Shown here piece by piece: positions 37,781 to 46,073 of a stretch of DNA of 64,000 bases. Under the pieces are notes generated by a model. The model worked only from the letters and a program-made list of their open reading frames with translations, was not told the origin of the DNA and did not search any database. Every line of letters begins with the position of its first letter. Within the stretch, counting starts at the first letter, position 1. Source of the stretch: CAZGUX01 sp046160045 (GTDB lineage: Bacteria > Acidobacteriota > Terriglobia > Bryobacterales > Bryobacteraceae); the NCBI GenBank assembly GCA_046160045.1, contig JBJXGR010000089.1, positions 1-64,000 of the forward strand. The letters run 5' to 3'. The position numbers were made by a program, and so were the translations under genes.

Positions 37781-38322
37781 CAGCCTTTGGACTGATTGAA
37801 CTCACCAGCATCGCCGCGGGCTTTCAGGTCTGCGACGCGATGTTGAAGGCGGCGGGCGTGGAACTGGTCCTCTCGCGAAGCATCTGTTCCGGCAAGTACA
37901 TGGTGCTGATTCGCGGCGGCGTCGCCTCCGTGCAGGCGAGTGTGGCGGCGGGCATCGCGGCGGGCGACTTCTCCGTGATCGACTCGTTCGTGATTCCCAA
38001 CATCGACGAGTCCGTGGTGCCGGCGATTCGCGGCGTCAACAAAGTAGAAACGCTGGATGCGCTGGGCGTGATCGAGAGCTTTTCCGTGGCGTCGCTGATT
38101 GAAGGGGCTGACGCGGCGGTCAAGAGCGCGAACGTCCGCCTGATTGAGATCCGGCTGGCAATGGCTCTCGGCGGGAAGGCCTTCGTGACCCTGACCGGAT
38201 CGGTCGGCGATGTGCGCTCGGCGGTGGATGCAGGCGCGGCGGTGGTGGCGGCGAAAGGATTGCTCACCAACAAGGTAGTGATCCCGAATCCGAGGCCGGA
38301 ACTGCTGTCCGAGATGATCTGA
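37777..38322 (+). CDS. pduT: PduT-like tandem BMC-domain microcompartment shell protein
   Basis: The GTG start gives 181 residues made of two BMC domains: FGLIELTSIAAGFQVCDAML with SRSICSGKYMVLIRGG, and LGVIESFSVASLIEGADAA with LGGKAFVTLTGSVGDV. Cys37 in SICSGKY lines up with the PduT pore Cys that holds a [4Fe-4S] cluster at the trimer axis. The protein would form a trimeric pseudohexameric tile letting electrons cross a microcompartment shell. It overlaps pduS by 4 bp. No BMC-H hexamer, BMC-P vertex or enzyme gene is in the window, which is odd for a working compartment. Confidence 0.92.
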   Translation: MTAFGLIELTSIAAGFQVCDAMLKAAGVELVLSRSICSGKYMVLIRGGVASVQASVAAGIAAGDFSVIDSFVIPNIDESVVPAIRGVNKVETLDALGVIESFSVASLIEGADAAVKSANVRLIEIRLAMALGGKAFVTLTGSVGDVRSAVDAGAAVVAAKGLLTNKVVIPNPRPELLSEMI

Positions 38323-38373
38323 TCGTCTTTCCTGCGGTCGAAAGCGTCATTCTAGATCAGGCAGTGCAGGGTG

Positions 38374-38404
38374 CCGCCGGGCGACGTTTTGTGTCGCCCG
38401 GCGG
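38374..38404. terminator. Perfect 12-bp hairpin after pduT
   Basis: CCGCCGGGCGAC and GTCGCCCGGCGG are perfect complements around GTTTTGT, 51 bp after the pduT stop. It has no U-tract, so it may end transcription, protect the 3' end or be another palindromic repeat. Confidence 0.55.
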
Positions 38405-38506
38405 GCGCCCGGTCAGACGGTTCGTGCCGGAGGACAACTGGCCGGAGCCTAGGCCTGTTAGAACGGTTCGCGCCGGCCGACCAACAACGTCGCCCGGCGC
38501 CACTGA

Positions 38507-38604
38507 GGATGCCCGTTCCTTTTGGTCGCGGGCCGGTTGGAATGCCCGCTCCCTTCCGGTCGCGGATTAGGTGGAATGCCCGCTCCCTTCCGGTCGCGGC
38601 TCTG
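38507..38604. repeat. Three tandem copies of the interspersed repeat ahead of gspF
   Basis: The copies begin at 38507 (GGATGCCCGTTCC, diverged), 38539 and 38573 (GGAATGCCCGCTCCCTTCC then GGTCGCGG), 32-34 bp apart. The last copy runs into CTCTG just 5 bp before the gspF ATG at 38610, so this array occupies the 5' leader of the secretion operon, including the place where a ribosome-binding site should be. Confidence 0.65.
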
Positions 38605-38609
38605 TTGAT

Positions 38610-39821
38610 ATGCAAGCGTTTCATTTCAAAGCGGTCGCCGCCGACGGCAAGCTCCGGACCGGCAATCTGCATGGTGAAAGCGAGAAATCCGTCGCCCGGG
38701 AACTGCGGAAGCAGGGGCTGAATCCGGTCTTTGTCGGCCTGGAACCGCAAAAGCCGGCGTTGCGGCTGGCGCTCCCGGAATGGAATCGCGGCAAGAGCCG
38801 CGACGTGCTCTTCTTCACGCAGGAAATGGCTACCCTGCTTTCCGCGGGCGTCCCCCTCGACCGCGCGCTGGGGATTTCCACGGAACTGACCGATCGCCCG
38901 GCGTTCCGGCTGGTCGTGCAGGATATCCTGCGGATCCTGAAGGGGGGCCGGTCCCTGGCCGACAGCCTGGCCCAGCATCCCAAACACTTCTCGGACCTCT
39001 ATGTCAACATGATCCGCGCGGGCGAGGCGGCGGGCACGCTGGAGGTGATCTTCGAGCGCTTGTCCGAGTTCGAGAAATCGCGAGATGAACTGCGCGGGTA
39101 CATCATCTCCTCCATGGTGTACCCCGGGTTGCTGACCGCAGTGGGCTTTGGCTCGATCCTGGTCCTGCTGCAATTCGTGGTGCCGCGGTTTGCCACCGTC
39201 TTCGAAGAGTCGAACATGAAGATGCCCCTGGCCGCCCAGTTGATGATGGCTGCCAGCGATGGGGTGAGGACTTTCGGCCCATTTCTGTTCGGCGGCGGAG
39301 TGCTGGCGGCGCTGGGACTTCGCGCCTACATCGGGATACCCCAAGGACGGATGTGGTGGGATACGCTGCGGCTGAAGGCGCCGATGCTCGGTGACGCGTT
39401 GCGAAAAGCCGAGACGGCCCGTTTCGCCCGCGCAATGGCCACCCTTGTGGCCAACAGCGTTCCGCTCGTTCAGTCCATCGGGATCTCGGCGGCTATACTC
39501 AACAATAAGAGGATTGCCGGAGCGCTGGAGGGAGTCGCCCAAGGTGTCAAGCGCGGCGAAGGGATCGCCGGCCCGGTGACGCGGGCGGCATGTTTTCCTC
39601 CGCTGGCCGGACATCTGTTGAGCGTAGGCGAAGAGACCGGGCGGCTGGATCAGATGTTCGCGCGAATGGCGGAAATCTATGAGGCAGACACCAAGGCTTC
39701 GATCCGGCGGTTCACCTCGCTGTTCGAGCCGGTGGTCATCCTGGTGATGGGAATCCTGGTGGGCGGTTTGATTCTGTCGATCCTGCTCGCCATTACGAGT
39801 ATCAACGAGGTCGCCCTCTAA
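38610..39821 (+). CDS. gspF: Type II secretion inner-membrane platform protein GspF
   Basis: The ATG at 38610 gives 403 residues of normal GspF length: FHFKAVAADGKLRTGNLHGES at the N-terminus, then two T2SSF domains (FFTQEMATLLSAGVPLDRAL and FARAMATLVANSVPLVQSI) and helices such as YIISSMVYPGLLTAVGFGS and VILVMGILVGGLILSILLAI. It forms the membrane platform on which GspE ATPase drives pseudopilus assembly. Its ATG has no obvious Shine-Dalgarno, because the repeat array occupies that space. Its stop overlaps gspG by one base (TAATG). No gspE lies upstream. Confidence 0.93.
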   Translation: MQAFHFKAVAADGKLRTGNLHGESEKSVARELRKQGLNPVFVGLEPQKPALRLALPEWNRGKSRDVLFFTQEMATLLSAGVPLDRALGISTELTDRPAFRLVVQDILRILKGGRSLADSLAQHPKHFSDLYVNMIRAGEAAGTLEVIFERLSEFEKSRDELRGYIISSMVYPGLLTAVGFGSILVLLQFVVPRFATVFEESNMKMPLAAQLMMAASDGVRTFGPFLFGGGVLAALGLRAYIGIPQGRMWWDTLRLKAPMLGDALRKAETARFARAMATLVANSVPLVQSIGISAAILNNKRIAGALEGVAQGVKRGEGIAGPVTRAACFPPLAGHLLSVGEETGRLDQMFARMAEIYEADTKASIRRFTSLFEPVVILVMGILVGGLILSILLAITSINEVAL

Positions 39822-40279
39822 TGACGCACGCTGCTGAATCCGACGCCCCGCGAGTCTCCCGCCGCCGAGCGGCGCAGGCGGGCATCACCCTCATCGAAAT
39901 GCTGGTGGTGGTGACCATCATTGCCCTGTTCGCCACCCTGGTGGCCCCGAATCTGTTCAAGCAGGCGGACAAGGCACGCGTGACGGCGGCCCAGACGCAG
40001 ATGAACAACTTCGAGATCGCCCTGGCGCAGTACAAGCTCAGCACCGGCACCTTTCCCACCACCGAACAGGGGCTGCAGGCGCTGCGAGTGAAGCCGGCCA
40101 ACGCGCAAAACTGGGACGGGCCGTATTTGAAGAAAGAAATTCCTAACGATCCCTGGGGCCGGCCCTACGTCTATCGGTTTCCCGGGGAGCACGGAGACGA
40201 GCCGGATCTGATCTCGTACGGCGCCGACGGCCAACCCGGCGGGGAGAGCATCAACGCCGACGTCGTCAGTTGGAAATGA
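39821..40279 (+). CDS. gspG: Major pseudopilin GspG
   Basis: The 152-residue protein has a prepilin site QAG/ITLIEMLVVVTIIALFA, where Gly-Ile replaces the usual Gly-Phe, then the classic GspG Ca2+-site region: AQYKLSTGTFPTTEQGLQAL and LKKEIPNDPWGRPYVYRFPG, ending DLISYGADGQPGGE. It would be processed by a prepilin peptidase (not in view) and build the pseudopilus. It begins 1 bp into the gspF stop and overlaps the next gene by 4 bp. Confidence 0.95.
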   Translation: MTHAAESDAPRVSRRRAAQAGITLIEMLVVVTIIALFATLVAPNLFKQADKARVTAAQTQMNNFEIALAQYKLSTGTFPTTEQGLQALRVKPANAQNWDGPYLKKEIPNDPWGRPYVYRFPGEHGDEPDLISYGADGQPGGESINADVVSWK

Positions 40280-40749
40280 GCATGCGGCGAGCGGGCGTCA
40301 CGCTGATCGAGATGTTGATCGTGGTGACGATCGTCAGCCTGGCGGCCACCGTGACCTACCCAAGCCTGCTCGCCGGCCTCGACAGCATCCGCCTGGCCGA
40401 ATCCGCGGGGGCGGTGGCTAACCTGCTCACCGGCGCGCTCAACCGGGTAGACCGCAAACAATTCCCCATCGAGATCGCCGTTTCGCCCGGCGAGAACGTC
40501 ATTCAATTGACGTCCACCGAAGCCGGCTACCGGCGGGAATTGAAATTGAAAGACGGGGTATCGATTCGCGAGGTGCATCCGAAGCTGCCCGTGGAGACGC
40601 TGGAAACGCGGCGGTTTCTGGTGCTGCCGGGCGGCGCCGCGCCGCGGATCGGCATCGAACTGGGCAATCGCCACGGCTCGCGGCGACTGGTGCGCCTGGA
40701 TCCGGTGACGGGCATCGCCCAAATCGAGACCCCACCGGCGGAGCCATGA
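40276..40749 (+). CDS. gspH: Minor pseudopilin GspH-like
   Basis: The ATG at 40276 (ATGA overlap with gspG) gives 157 residues starting MSMRRAG/VTLIEMLIVVTI, a prepilin methylation site and helix. The rest (FPIEIAVSPGENVIQLTST) has a beta-rich head as in GspH. The position between G and I matches gspH, and length is close to normal. A second ATG six bases further is possible. Head-domain identity is weak by eye, so the assignment rests mainly on operon order. Confidence 0.8.
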   Translation: MSMRRAGVTLIEMLIVVTIVSLAATVTYPSLLAGLDSIRLAESAGAVANLLTGALNRVDRKQFPIEIAVSPGENVIQLTSTEAGYRRELKLKDGVSIREVHPKLPVETLETRRFLVLPGGAAPRIGIELGNRHGSRRLVRLDPVTGIAQIETPPAEP

Positions 40750-41207
40750 ACCAACGAGGGTTTACGCTGCTCGAAGTGCTGGTTGCCACCGCAATCATGG
40801 GGATCGCCGTGGTGGGCCTGCTTGCGGCGCTTTCCCGATCGGTCTCGAACGCCGCCCGCCTGACAACATACGACCGCGCCGCGCGCATCGCCCGATCGCA
40901 GATGGACTCCCTGCTGATGACCCCGGAGATGCCGCGCCTGATCGCGTTCGAGCAGCCGATTGACCCCGATCTGCTCGGCGGCGCCAAGGGCGGATGGCGC
41001 GCGCGCCTGACCCCGTTTGAAGGCCCGCCGGGAGCGACGCCGGGATCACCCATCCTGGAACGGCTGGAACTGGAGGTCTGGTGGATGTCCGGTGCACAAA
41101 GACGGTCGCTCAAGCTGGAAGGCTACCGGGAGGGCCTGTTGAAACCGGAGGACGCCGCGTTGCCGTTCGCCCTCGATATGCCGGAAGGCGAGCCGGTCCA
41201 GCCATGA
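40746..41207 (+). CDS. gspI: Minor pseudopilin GspI
   Basis: The 153-residue protein starts MNQRG/FTLLEVLVATAIMGIAVVGLLAA, the prepilin motif with the GspI-typical AxxxGIAVVGLLAA, followed by ARIARSQMDSLL. In the pseudopilus tip complex GspI binds J and K. It overlaps both neighbours by 4 bp (ATGA). Confidence 0.87.
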   Translation: MNQRGFTLLEVLVATAIMGIAVVGLLAALSRSVSNAARLTTYDRAARIARSQMDSLLMTPEMPRLIAFEQPIDPDLLGGAKGGWRARLTPFEGPPGATPGSPILERLELEVWWMSGAQRRSLKLEGYREGLLKPEDAALPFALDMPEGEPVQP

Positions 41208-41950
41208 GCAGACCCGTTCGCCGGCGCGATCAGGCAGGCATCACGTTGCTCGAGGTTCTGGTTGCCGTAACTCTCCTCAGTATTCTCTCGACGGGCGTCC
41301 TGGTCTCCATGGGCTCCGGCCTGAGCGCGATGTCGAGGACCCGGGAGCGGCTGATGGAGAATCGCCGTATCGTCGGCGCGCAGCGCATTCTGGACAGCCA
41401 GATTCAGGGGTTCATCCCCGCGATCGCTCTGTGCAGTCCGGGCGATGACCAGCCGCGCACCAAGCTGCCGTTCTTCCAGGGCGAGCCGCAGTCGATGCGC
41501 TTCGTGTCGGCGTATTCCCTGCAGGAGGCCTGGCGCGGATACCCGCGCATTCTCGAGTACCTGGTGATCCCGAAGCCGGACGGCAACGGTGTTCGTCTGG
41601 TCGTCAATGAACTTCTGTATGCGGGGCCCCTGACGACCGGATCGCTCTGCCTGGGCCGCGCTCCCGATCCCGCGCTGGGCATGGAAATGACCCGCTTCCG
41701 GCCGATCCAGGTGGGACCGGGTTCCTTCGTCCTGGCGGACAATCTGGCGTACTGCCGATTCTCCTACCAAGAAGTCCTGCCGCAGGCTCCCTACGCTCGA
41801 TGGCTGCCGGCCTGGAGCCAGGTGCTTTGGCCGCGCGCCATCCGTATCGAGATGGCCCCAATCGAAGCGAACCTGGCCAAGGTGTCCCCTCTCACCGTGA
41901 CGGCCCCTATGCGGGTGGACCGTTTCCCGATTTTTGACTATGTCGACTGA
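41204..41950 (+). CDS. gspJ: Minor pseudopilin GspJ
   Basis: The ATG at 41204 gives 248 residues: a short basic leader, QAG/ITLLEVLVAVTLLSILSTG, then LMENRRIVGAQRILDSQIQGF and a long beta-rich head. Order and length fit GspJ of the pseudopilus tip. The longer frame beginning upstream overlaps gspI throughout and is not needed. Like gspG, the residue after the cleavage Gly is Ile rather than Phe. Confidence 0.87.
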   Translation: MSRPVRRRDQAGITLLEVLVAVTLLSILSTGVLVSMGSGLSAMSRTRERLMENRRIVGAQRILDSQIQGFIPAIALCSPGDDQPRTKLPFFQGEPQSMRFVSAYSLQEAWRGYPRILEYLVIPKPDGNGVRLVVNELLYAGPLTTGSLCLGRAPDPALGMEMTRFRPIQVGPGSFVLADNLAYCRFSYQEVLPQAPYARWLPAWSQVLWPRAIRIEMAPIEANLAKVSPLTVTAPMRVDRFPIFDYVD

Positions 41951-42920
41951 CCCGCGCCGTGGCGGAGCGTTGCTGACGGTCCTGTGGCTGGCCGCCGGAC
42001 TCTCGGCAATCGTCTTCACGGTGGCCAACACCGTGCGCGGCGAGACCGAGCGCGCCACCAACGCGGTGGACGACGTGCGCGCGTACTACCTCGCCACCGG
42101 CGCGGTCGAGCGGACGATTCTCTACATGCGCTGGGGGCCGCAACACCTGCGTCCCGACGGTTCACCGCGCTATTACTCGCCGGGCATGTCGAGACTGTAT
42201 TACCGGTTTCCTGGGGGCGATACGGACGTGGAGATACTTCCGGAAACCGCCAAAATTAACATCAACGTCGCGCCGGTCGAGGAACTGACCGCGCTTTTGG
42301 CGGCGCTGGCGGTTCCCCTGAATCGGGCCACGACCATCGCCGCCGCGATCGCCGACTGGCGGTCCCCGAATCCGGCCGGCGGGCCCAGCCTGTTCGACAC
42401 GTTTTATCTGGCGCAGAGGCCGTCTTTTCTGGCCCGGCATGCGTCCTTTGAAGAGATCGAGGAATTACTGGTGGTGCAGGGAATGACGCCGGATCTCTTC
42501 TACGGAACCATCACGCACGACATCAACGGAAGGCTGGTCCCGATCGGTGGATTGAGGGATTGCGTGACGGTATTCGGCGCCAACGGCCAGTTCGACGTCA
42601 ACTCGGCGCATCCGGCCGTGCTGCAGGCGGCGGGAGTTCCGCCGCAGGTCGTCGCGACGATCGTGGAGCGGAGGAAGTTCGCTCCGTTTGGTCCCAATGA
42701 ACTGCCGATGTTGATCCAGTCAGCGGGGCCGGCCGGCACTCGGCTCAGGCTTGGGGGCAGCACGCTGTTCACCCTGCGGGCGACGGCCCGGCTGAGATTA
42801 TCGAATGGCCAACTCTCCGACCTCCGCCGGAGTGTCGCGGCACTCGTGAAACTGATGCCGCCAGGCTACGACAAGCCCCACCACATCATGCGCTGGTACG
42901 ACAACGCGTGGCGCAACTGA
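41940..42920 (+). CDS. gspK: Minor pseudopilin GspK
   Basis: The ATG at 41940 gives 326 residues starting MSTDPRRGGALLTVLWLAAGLSAIV, the GspK prepilin helix, which lacks the Glu5 found in other pseudopilins. ETAKININVAPVEELTALLAAL and NGQFDVNSAHPAVLQAAGVP are the two helix-hairpin-helix-like stretches of GspK heads. It forms the pseudopilus tip. The start lies inside the gspJ 3' end (11-bp overlap). Confidence 0.9.
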   Translation: MSTDPRRGGALLTVLWLAAGLSAIVFTVANTVRGETERATNAVDDVRAYYLATGAVERTILYMRWGPQHLRPDGSPRYYSPGMSRLYYRFPGGDTDVEILPETAKININVAPVEELTALLAALAVPLNRATTIAAAIADWRSPNPAGGPSLFDTFYLAQRPSFLARHASFEEIEELLVVQGMTPDLFYGTITHDINGRLVPIGGLRDCVTVFGANGQFDVNSAHPAVLQAAGVPPQVVATIVERRKFAPFGPNELPMLIQSAGPAGTRLRLGGSTLFTLRATARLRLSNGQLSDLRRSVAALVKLMPPGYDKPHHIMRWYDNAWRN

Positions 42921-42924
42921 CGTG

Positions 42925-44220
42925 ATGCAACTCCGCAACTTAGTGGCCGTGGGAACGGCCGCCGGAATCGAGATCCTCGACGACTGCCTGAATGTGGTCG
43001 TCGCTCGGGTCCGCCCGTCCGGCGTCGAGGTGGCTGCCAGACTGGCCATCCAGTCATACCGCACTCGGCCTGCCGCCGAGTGGGGGGCCGAGTACACCGG
43101 GTTTCTTCGCAAGCTGGGGTTGGGACACATCAGTGCCACGGTGCTGCTTCCCCGGCGGGACGTCATCGTGCGGCAGATCCACTTACCCGGCGTGAAGGAC
43201 AAGGACCTGATCCCGGCGATCGGTTTCCAGATCGAAAACCTGCACCCCTATGGCGACGAAGACGTGGCCTGGGCGTGGCAGCGCATTTCGTCGAACGGCG
43301 CTTTGTTGCTTGGCATCGTGCGCCAGCAGTACTTGCAGGAGTGGCTCGATCGCTTCGCCGAGGCCGGCGTTGCCCTGGCCGGAGTGACGTTTTCCCCCGC
43401 CGTGCTGTTCTGCGCCTCGCGAGTGTACGGCGTCCCCGCATCGCGGGACTTCCTGGCCGCCCGCCGGGGTGAAGCCGGCGGCGTCGAACTGTATGGCGAA
43501 AGCGCGAGCCGCCCGCTGTTCTCGGCTGAATTCGACACTGGGGTGGAGCGTGCCGCTCCGCTCGCTCTGGCCGAGTTGCGCCTGCCTGCGGGCACCCCTC
43601 TGGCCTCGTGGGAAGGGGTGTTGCCTCCGCCGCGGCTCGCGGCTGATTTCGATGTGTCGCGCAACGCGTTCGCCTACGCGGCTGCGCTCGCGGGAGCCGT
43701 CCCCCGATTGGCGCCCGCCGCCAACCTGCTGCCCGAAGAACTGCGTGTTTCGCGCTCGCGCGCGGCCTTGGTGCCCTCGATCGTGTTGGGGATTGTTCTC
43801 ACGCTCCTCTCAGGCGCTCTGCTCGGATTCAACGCGTATAGCGAGAAGCGGTACCTGGCGACGATCAGGGGAGAGATCGGGCGTCTCCAGCCCAAAGTTG
43901 CCGTCGCCGCGAAGTACGACAAGGCGACCCTTGCGGCGCGGCAGCGAATCGCCGTTCTCAATTCCTATCGCAAGCGGACCAGGAGCGATCTCGACGCCCT
44001 GGCCGAGTTGACCCGGCTGATCGCCCCGCCTGCCTGGACCAACTACGTGCAGATCGACCGTTCGTCCGTCGTCGTCGCGGGTGAGGCCGATCAGGCGGCG
44101 CCCCTCCTGCAGATTCTCGACCAGTCGCCGCACTTCAAGAACTCCCAGTTCTCGGTCGCGATTGCGCGCACCGGCGCCGGCGACCTGTTCCGCATTCGCA
44201 GCGAGAGAGAAATGAAATGA
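42925..44220 (+). CDS. gspL: GspL-like protein: PilM-type actin fold fused to PilN-type helix
   Basis: The ATG at 42925 (a GTG at 42922 is the alternative) gives 431 residues. The N-terminal ~270 residues resemble PilM/GspL cytoplasmic actin-like domains (TVLLPRRDVIVRQIHLPGVK, PAIGFQIENLHPYGDEDVAW), but a clean ATP motif is not visible. One membrane helix (VPSIVLGIVLTLLSGALLGF) follows, then a PilN-like periplasmic coil and ferredoxin-like domain. It links the ATPase to the pseudopilin platform. The single-gene PilM+PilN arrangement is the GspL architecture. Confidence 0.82.
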   Translation: MQLRNLVAVGTAAGIEILDDCLNVVVARVRPSGVEVAARLAIQSYRTRPAAEWGAEYTGFLRKLGLGHISATVLLPRRDVIVRQIHLPGVKDKDLIPAIGFQIENLHPYGDEDVAWAWQRISSNGALLLGIVRQQYLQEWLDRFAEAGVALAGVTFSPAVLFCASRVYGVPASRDFLAARRGEAGGVELYGESASRPLFSAEFDTGVERAAPLALAELRLPAGTPLASWEGVLPPPRLAADFDVSRNAFAYAAALAGAVPRLAPAANLLPEELRVSRSRAALVPSIVLGIVLTLLSGALLGFNAYSEKRYLATIRGEIGRLQPKVAVAAKYDKATLAARQRIAVLNSYRKRTRSDLDALAELTRLIAPPAWTNYVQIDRSSVVVAGEADQAAPLLQILDQSPHFKNSQFSVAIARTGAGDLFRIRSEREMK

Positions 44221-44798
44221 CGATCAACAAACGCGATCGCCGCGCTTTGTTGTTGTTGGGCATTGCCGTGATCATCACCCTGATCTGGCGCTCCCGCCTC
44301 GAAGACAGCCCGGCGGAAGAGTCGAAAGCTGCGGTCAGCGTTCCGTCAGCCGAGAAGCAACTTCTGCGTTTGCGGCAGATCGAGGCCACAATCCCGGCGA
44401 AAGATGCATTGCTGAAAGACGTGACCAGGCAGGCGGATGGCCTGGAGCAGGGACTGCTGCAGGCAGAAACAGCCGCCCAGGCTCAGGCGCAACTGTTGCA
44501 GACGATCCGTCGCGTCGGCAAGACGGAAGGCATTGATACCCGGGGCGGCGAGATCGGCGCGGTCCGCGTCCTTGGGGAGGAATACGGAGAGGTCTCCGTG
44601 GCCGTGACGTTCGACTGTCAGATCGAGCAACTGCTGAATCTCCTGGCTGCTCTCAACGCGGAGCCCAAGTTGCTTGCCACCGAGGACCTCCGCATCTCCT
44701 CGGCGAACAACAAGGAGAAGAAGCTGAATGTGCGGCTCGCGGTTTCCGGGGTTGTCGATAAGAAACTGGTTCCGGAAAAGAGAGGCCCGGCGTTATGA
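44217..44798 (+). CDS. gspM: GspM/PilO-like inner-membrane protein
   Basis: The 193-residue protein has one N-terminal helix (RRALLLLGIAVIITLIW), a coiled stretch around RLRQIEATIPAKDALL, and a C-terminal ferredoxin-like half (YGEVSVAVTFDCQIEQLLNLLAAL). This is the PilO/GspM plan and it pairs with the preceding PilN-like half of GspL. Overlaps of 4 bp at both ends indicate tight coupling. Confidence 0.78.
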   Translation: MTINKRDRRALLLLGIAVIITLIWRSRLEDSPAEESKAAVSVPSAEKQLLRLRQIEATIPAKDALLKDVTRQADGLEQGLLQAETAAQAQAQLLQTIRRVGKTEGIDTRGGEIGAVRVLGEEYGEVSVAVTFDCQIEQLLNLLAALNAEPKLLATEDLRISSANNKEKKLNVRLAVSGVVDKKLVPEKRGPAL

Positions 44799-45544
44799 AT
44801 CGGCGGCTCGTCCTGTTGAACCTGCTGCTGCTGGCCGCGATTACCGCGGGGGCCTCGCAACTGCGTCAGATGTGGCTCGCCTCGCAGGCGCGGGATCGGA
44901 CATTGGTTGCCCGGAAGGTAAAGCCCATTCCGCCTGCCGCCGCGCCTGCCCCGGCCGCGCCGCAACCGGCGACGGCGGCGGCCTATCTGGAAGTCGCCAA
45001 AAAGATGCTGTTCGCCAAAGACCGCAATCCGGAAGTCGTGATCGAGGTCACACCGGAAAGACCGCTGCCTCCCTTGCCAAGAGTGCACGGCGTGATGAAT
45101 CTGGGCGACGGCCTGACCGTGATCATGAGTGAGAAATCCGGCGAGCGTCATCGGGGGGTGAAGGTCGGTGACAAGATCGGCGAATACCAATTGGCGGCGG
45201 TCGAAGGCGACCAACTGGTCTTCTCGTGGGAGCAGAAAGTCGTAAAGAAGCGCCTGGACGAATTGATCTCGCGGCGTGACGAGAAGGCGCCGGAATCCGC
45301 GGCGGCGTCCTCGGGGGCGAATACGGGCGCGCCGAAACCAGGCGGCCGGGTGGTTCCGGAGACGGTGACGGCGGAGACGCCCAAGGCCAAACCGGACGCC
45401 GAACCGGGCAAGGAACTCGCGCCGGGAATGGCGGCGTGCATACCAGGCGATGATTCTCCGGCCGGAACGGAAAAGGGCGGCATGCGCAAGGTGGTGACCA
45501 AAACACCGTTTGGCGATGCCTGCCGTTGGGAGACAGCGAAGTGA
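44795..45544 (+). CDS. GspC/PilP-like protein with C-terminal PFG motif
   Basis: The 249-residue protein has an N-terminal helix (RRLVLLNLLLLAAITAGAS), an Ala/Pro-rich linker, then a small beta-domain (YLEVAKKMLFAKDRNPEVV, MNLGDGLTVIMSEKSGERH, VKVGDKIGEYQLAAVEGDQL), as in GspC homology regions or PilP. Such proteins bridge the inner-membrane platform to the secretin. The C-terminus adds an Ala/Pro-rich segment and ends KTPFGDACRWETAK; a related PFG-x-A-x-W-E motif occurs twice in the next gene. Confidence 0.75.
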   Translation: MNRRLVLLNLLLLAAITAGASQLRQMWLASQARDRTLVARKVKPIPPAAAPAPAAPQPATAAAYLEVAKKMLFAKDRNPEVVIEVTPERPLPPLPRVHGVMNLGDGLTVIMSEKSGERHRGVKVGDKIGEYQLAAVEGDQLVFSWEQKVVKKRLDELISRRDEKAPESAAASSGANTGAPKPGGRVVPETVTAETPKAKPDAEPGKELAPGMAACIPGDDSPAGTEKGGMRKVVTKTPFGDACRWETAK

Positions 45545-45577
45545 GGCCCTCGCGACAGCGAGTAAGGAGAAAGACCG

Positions 45578-46033
45578 ATGAAATTCCTGTTGACGTTACT
45601 CGTGGCCGGGGCGCTGTTTGCCCTGCCAGCCGCAGAAACCAAGTCCAGCCGCAAGACGGCCGGCACCGCCAAGTCCCCGAACTCGGGCGCGCCTCCCGCG
45701 GATGCGAAGAAGCAGGCCGACGGGTCCTACACCAGCACCGATGCGAGCGGAAAGCACTGGATCCACCGGCAGACACCGTTCGGCTGGGCCAGATATGAGG
45801 AACAATCGGCGTCCGCACCCGCGAACTCGAAGGCAGAGCCGGACCCGACCCGCGTCGTCGAGGACCTCGGCGACCGCGTGAAGTTCGAGAAGCCCGGGCC
45901 CTTTGGGATGGCCCGGTGGGAACGCAAGAAGTCGGAGTTGACGGCCGGCGAGCGCGCAGTGCTTGACAAACATCACGCAACGGAGCCGCGACCGTCAGGG
46001 AGCGGTGGCGCCGTTCGGAGCCGCGACCGTTAG
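45578..46033 (+). CDS. Small secreted protein with two PFGxAR(W/Y)E motifs
   Basis: The 151-residue protein has a signal peptide (MKFLLTLLVAGALFALPAAE). Two copies of one motif follow, each after a basic/aromatic lead: HRQTPFGWARYEEQ and EKPGPFGMARWERK. The final ~18 residues (ATEPRPSGSGGAVRSRDR) are translated from two copies of the interspersed repeat, whose second copy also supplies the stop, so the native C-terminus was probably near ERAVLDKH. I know no function; its position between gspC and gspD, sharing a motif with the GspC-like protein, suggests a role in secretion. Confidence 0.7.
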   Translation: MKFLLTLLVAGALFALPAAETKSSRKTAGTAKSPNSGAPPADAKKQADGSYTSTDASGKHWIHRQTPFGWARYEEQSASAPANSKAEPDPTRVVEDLGDRVKFEKPGPFGMARWERKKSELTAGERAVLDKHHATEPRPSGSGGAVRSRDR

Positions 46034-46044
46034 GGAGCGGTGGC
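45982..46044. repeat. Two direct copies of the interspersed repeat between gspC-side and gspD genes
   Basis: GGAGCCGCGACCGT then CAGGGAGCGGTGGC (45982-46009) and GGAGCCGCGACCGT then TAGGGAGCGGTGGC (46017-46044) are 35 bp apart and differ by one base in the core. They are the reverse complement of the copies near 38.5 and 52.8 kb. The insertion lies within the 3' end of the preceding gene; gspD starts 29 bp later. Confidence 0.75.
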
Positions 46045-46073
46045 CACGAGCACGGAAGCGGAGCGAATCTGAA

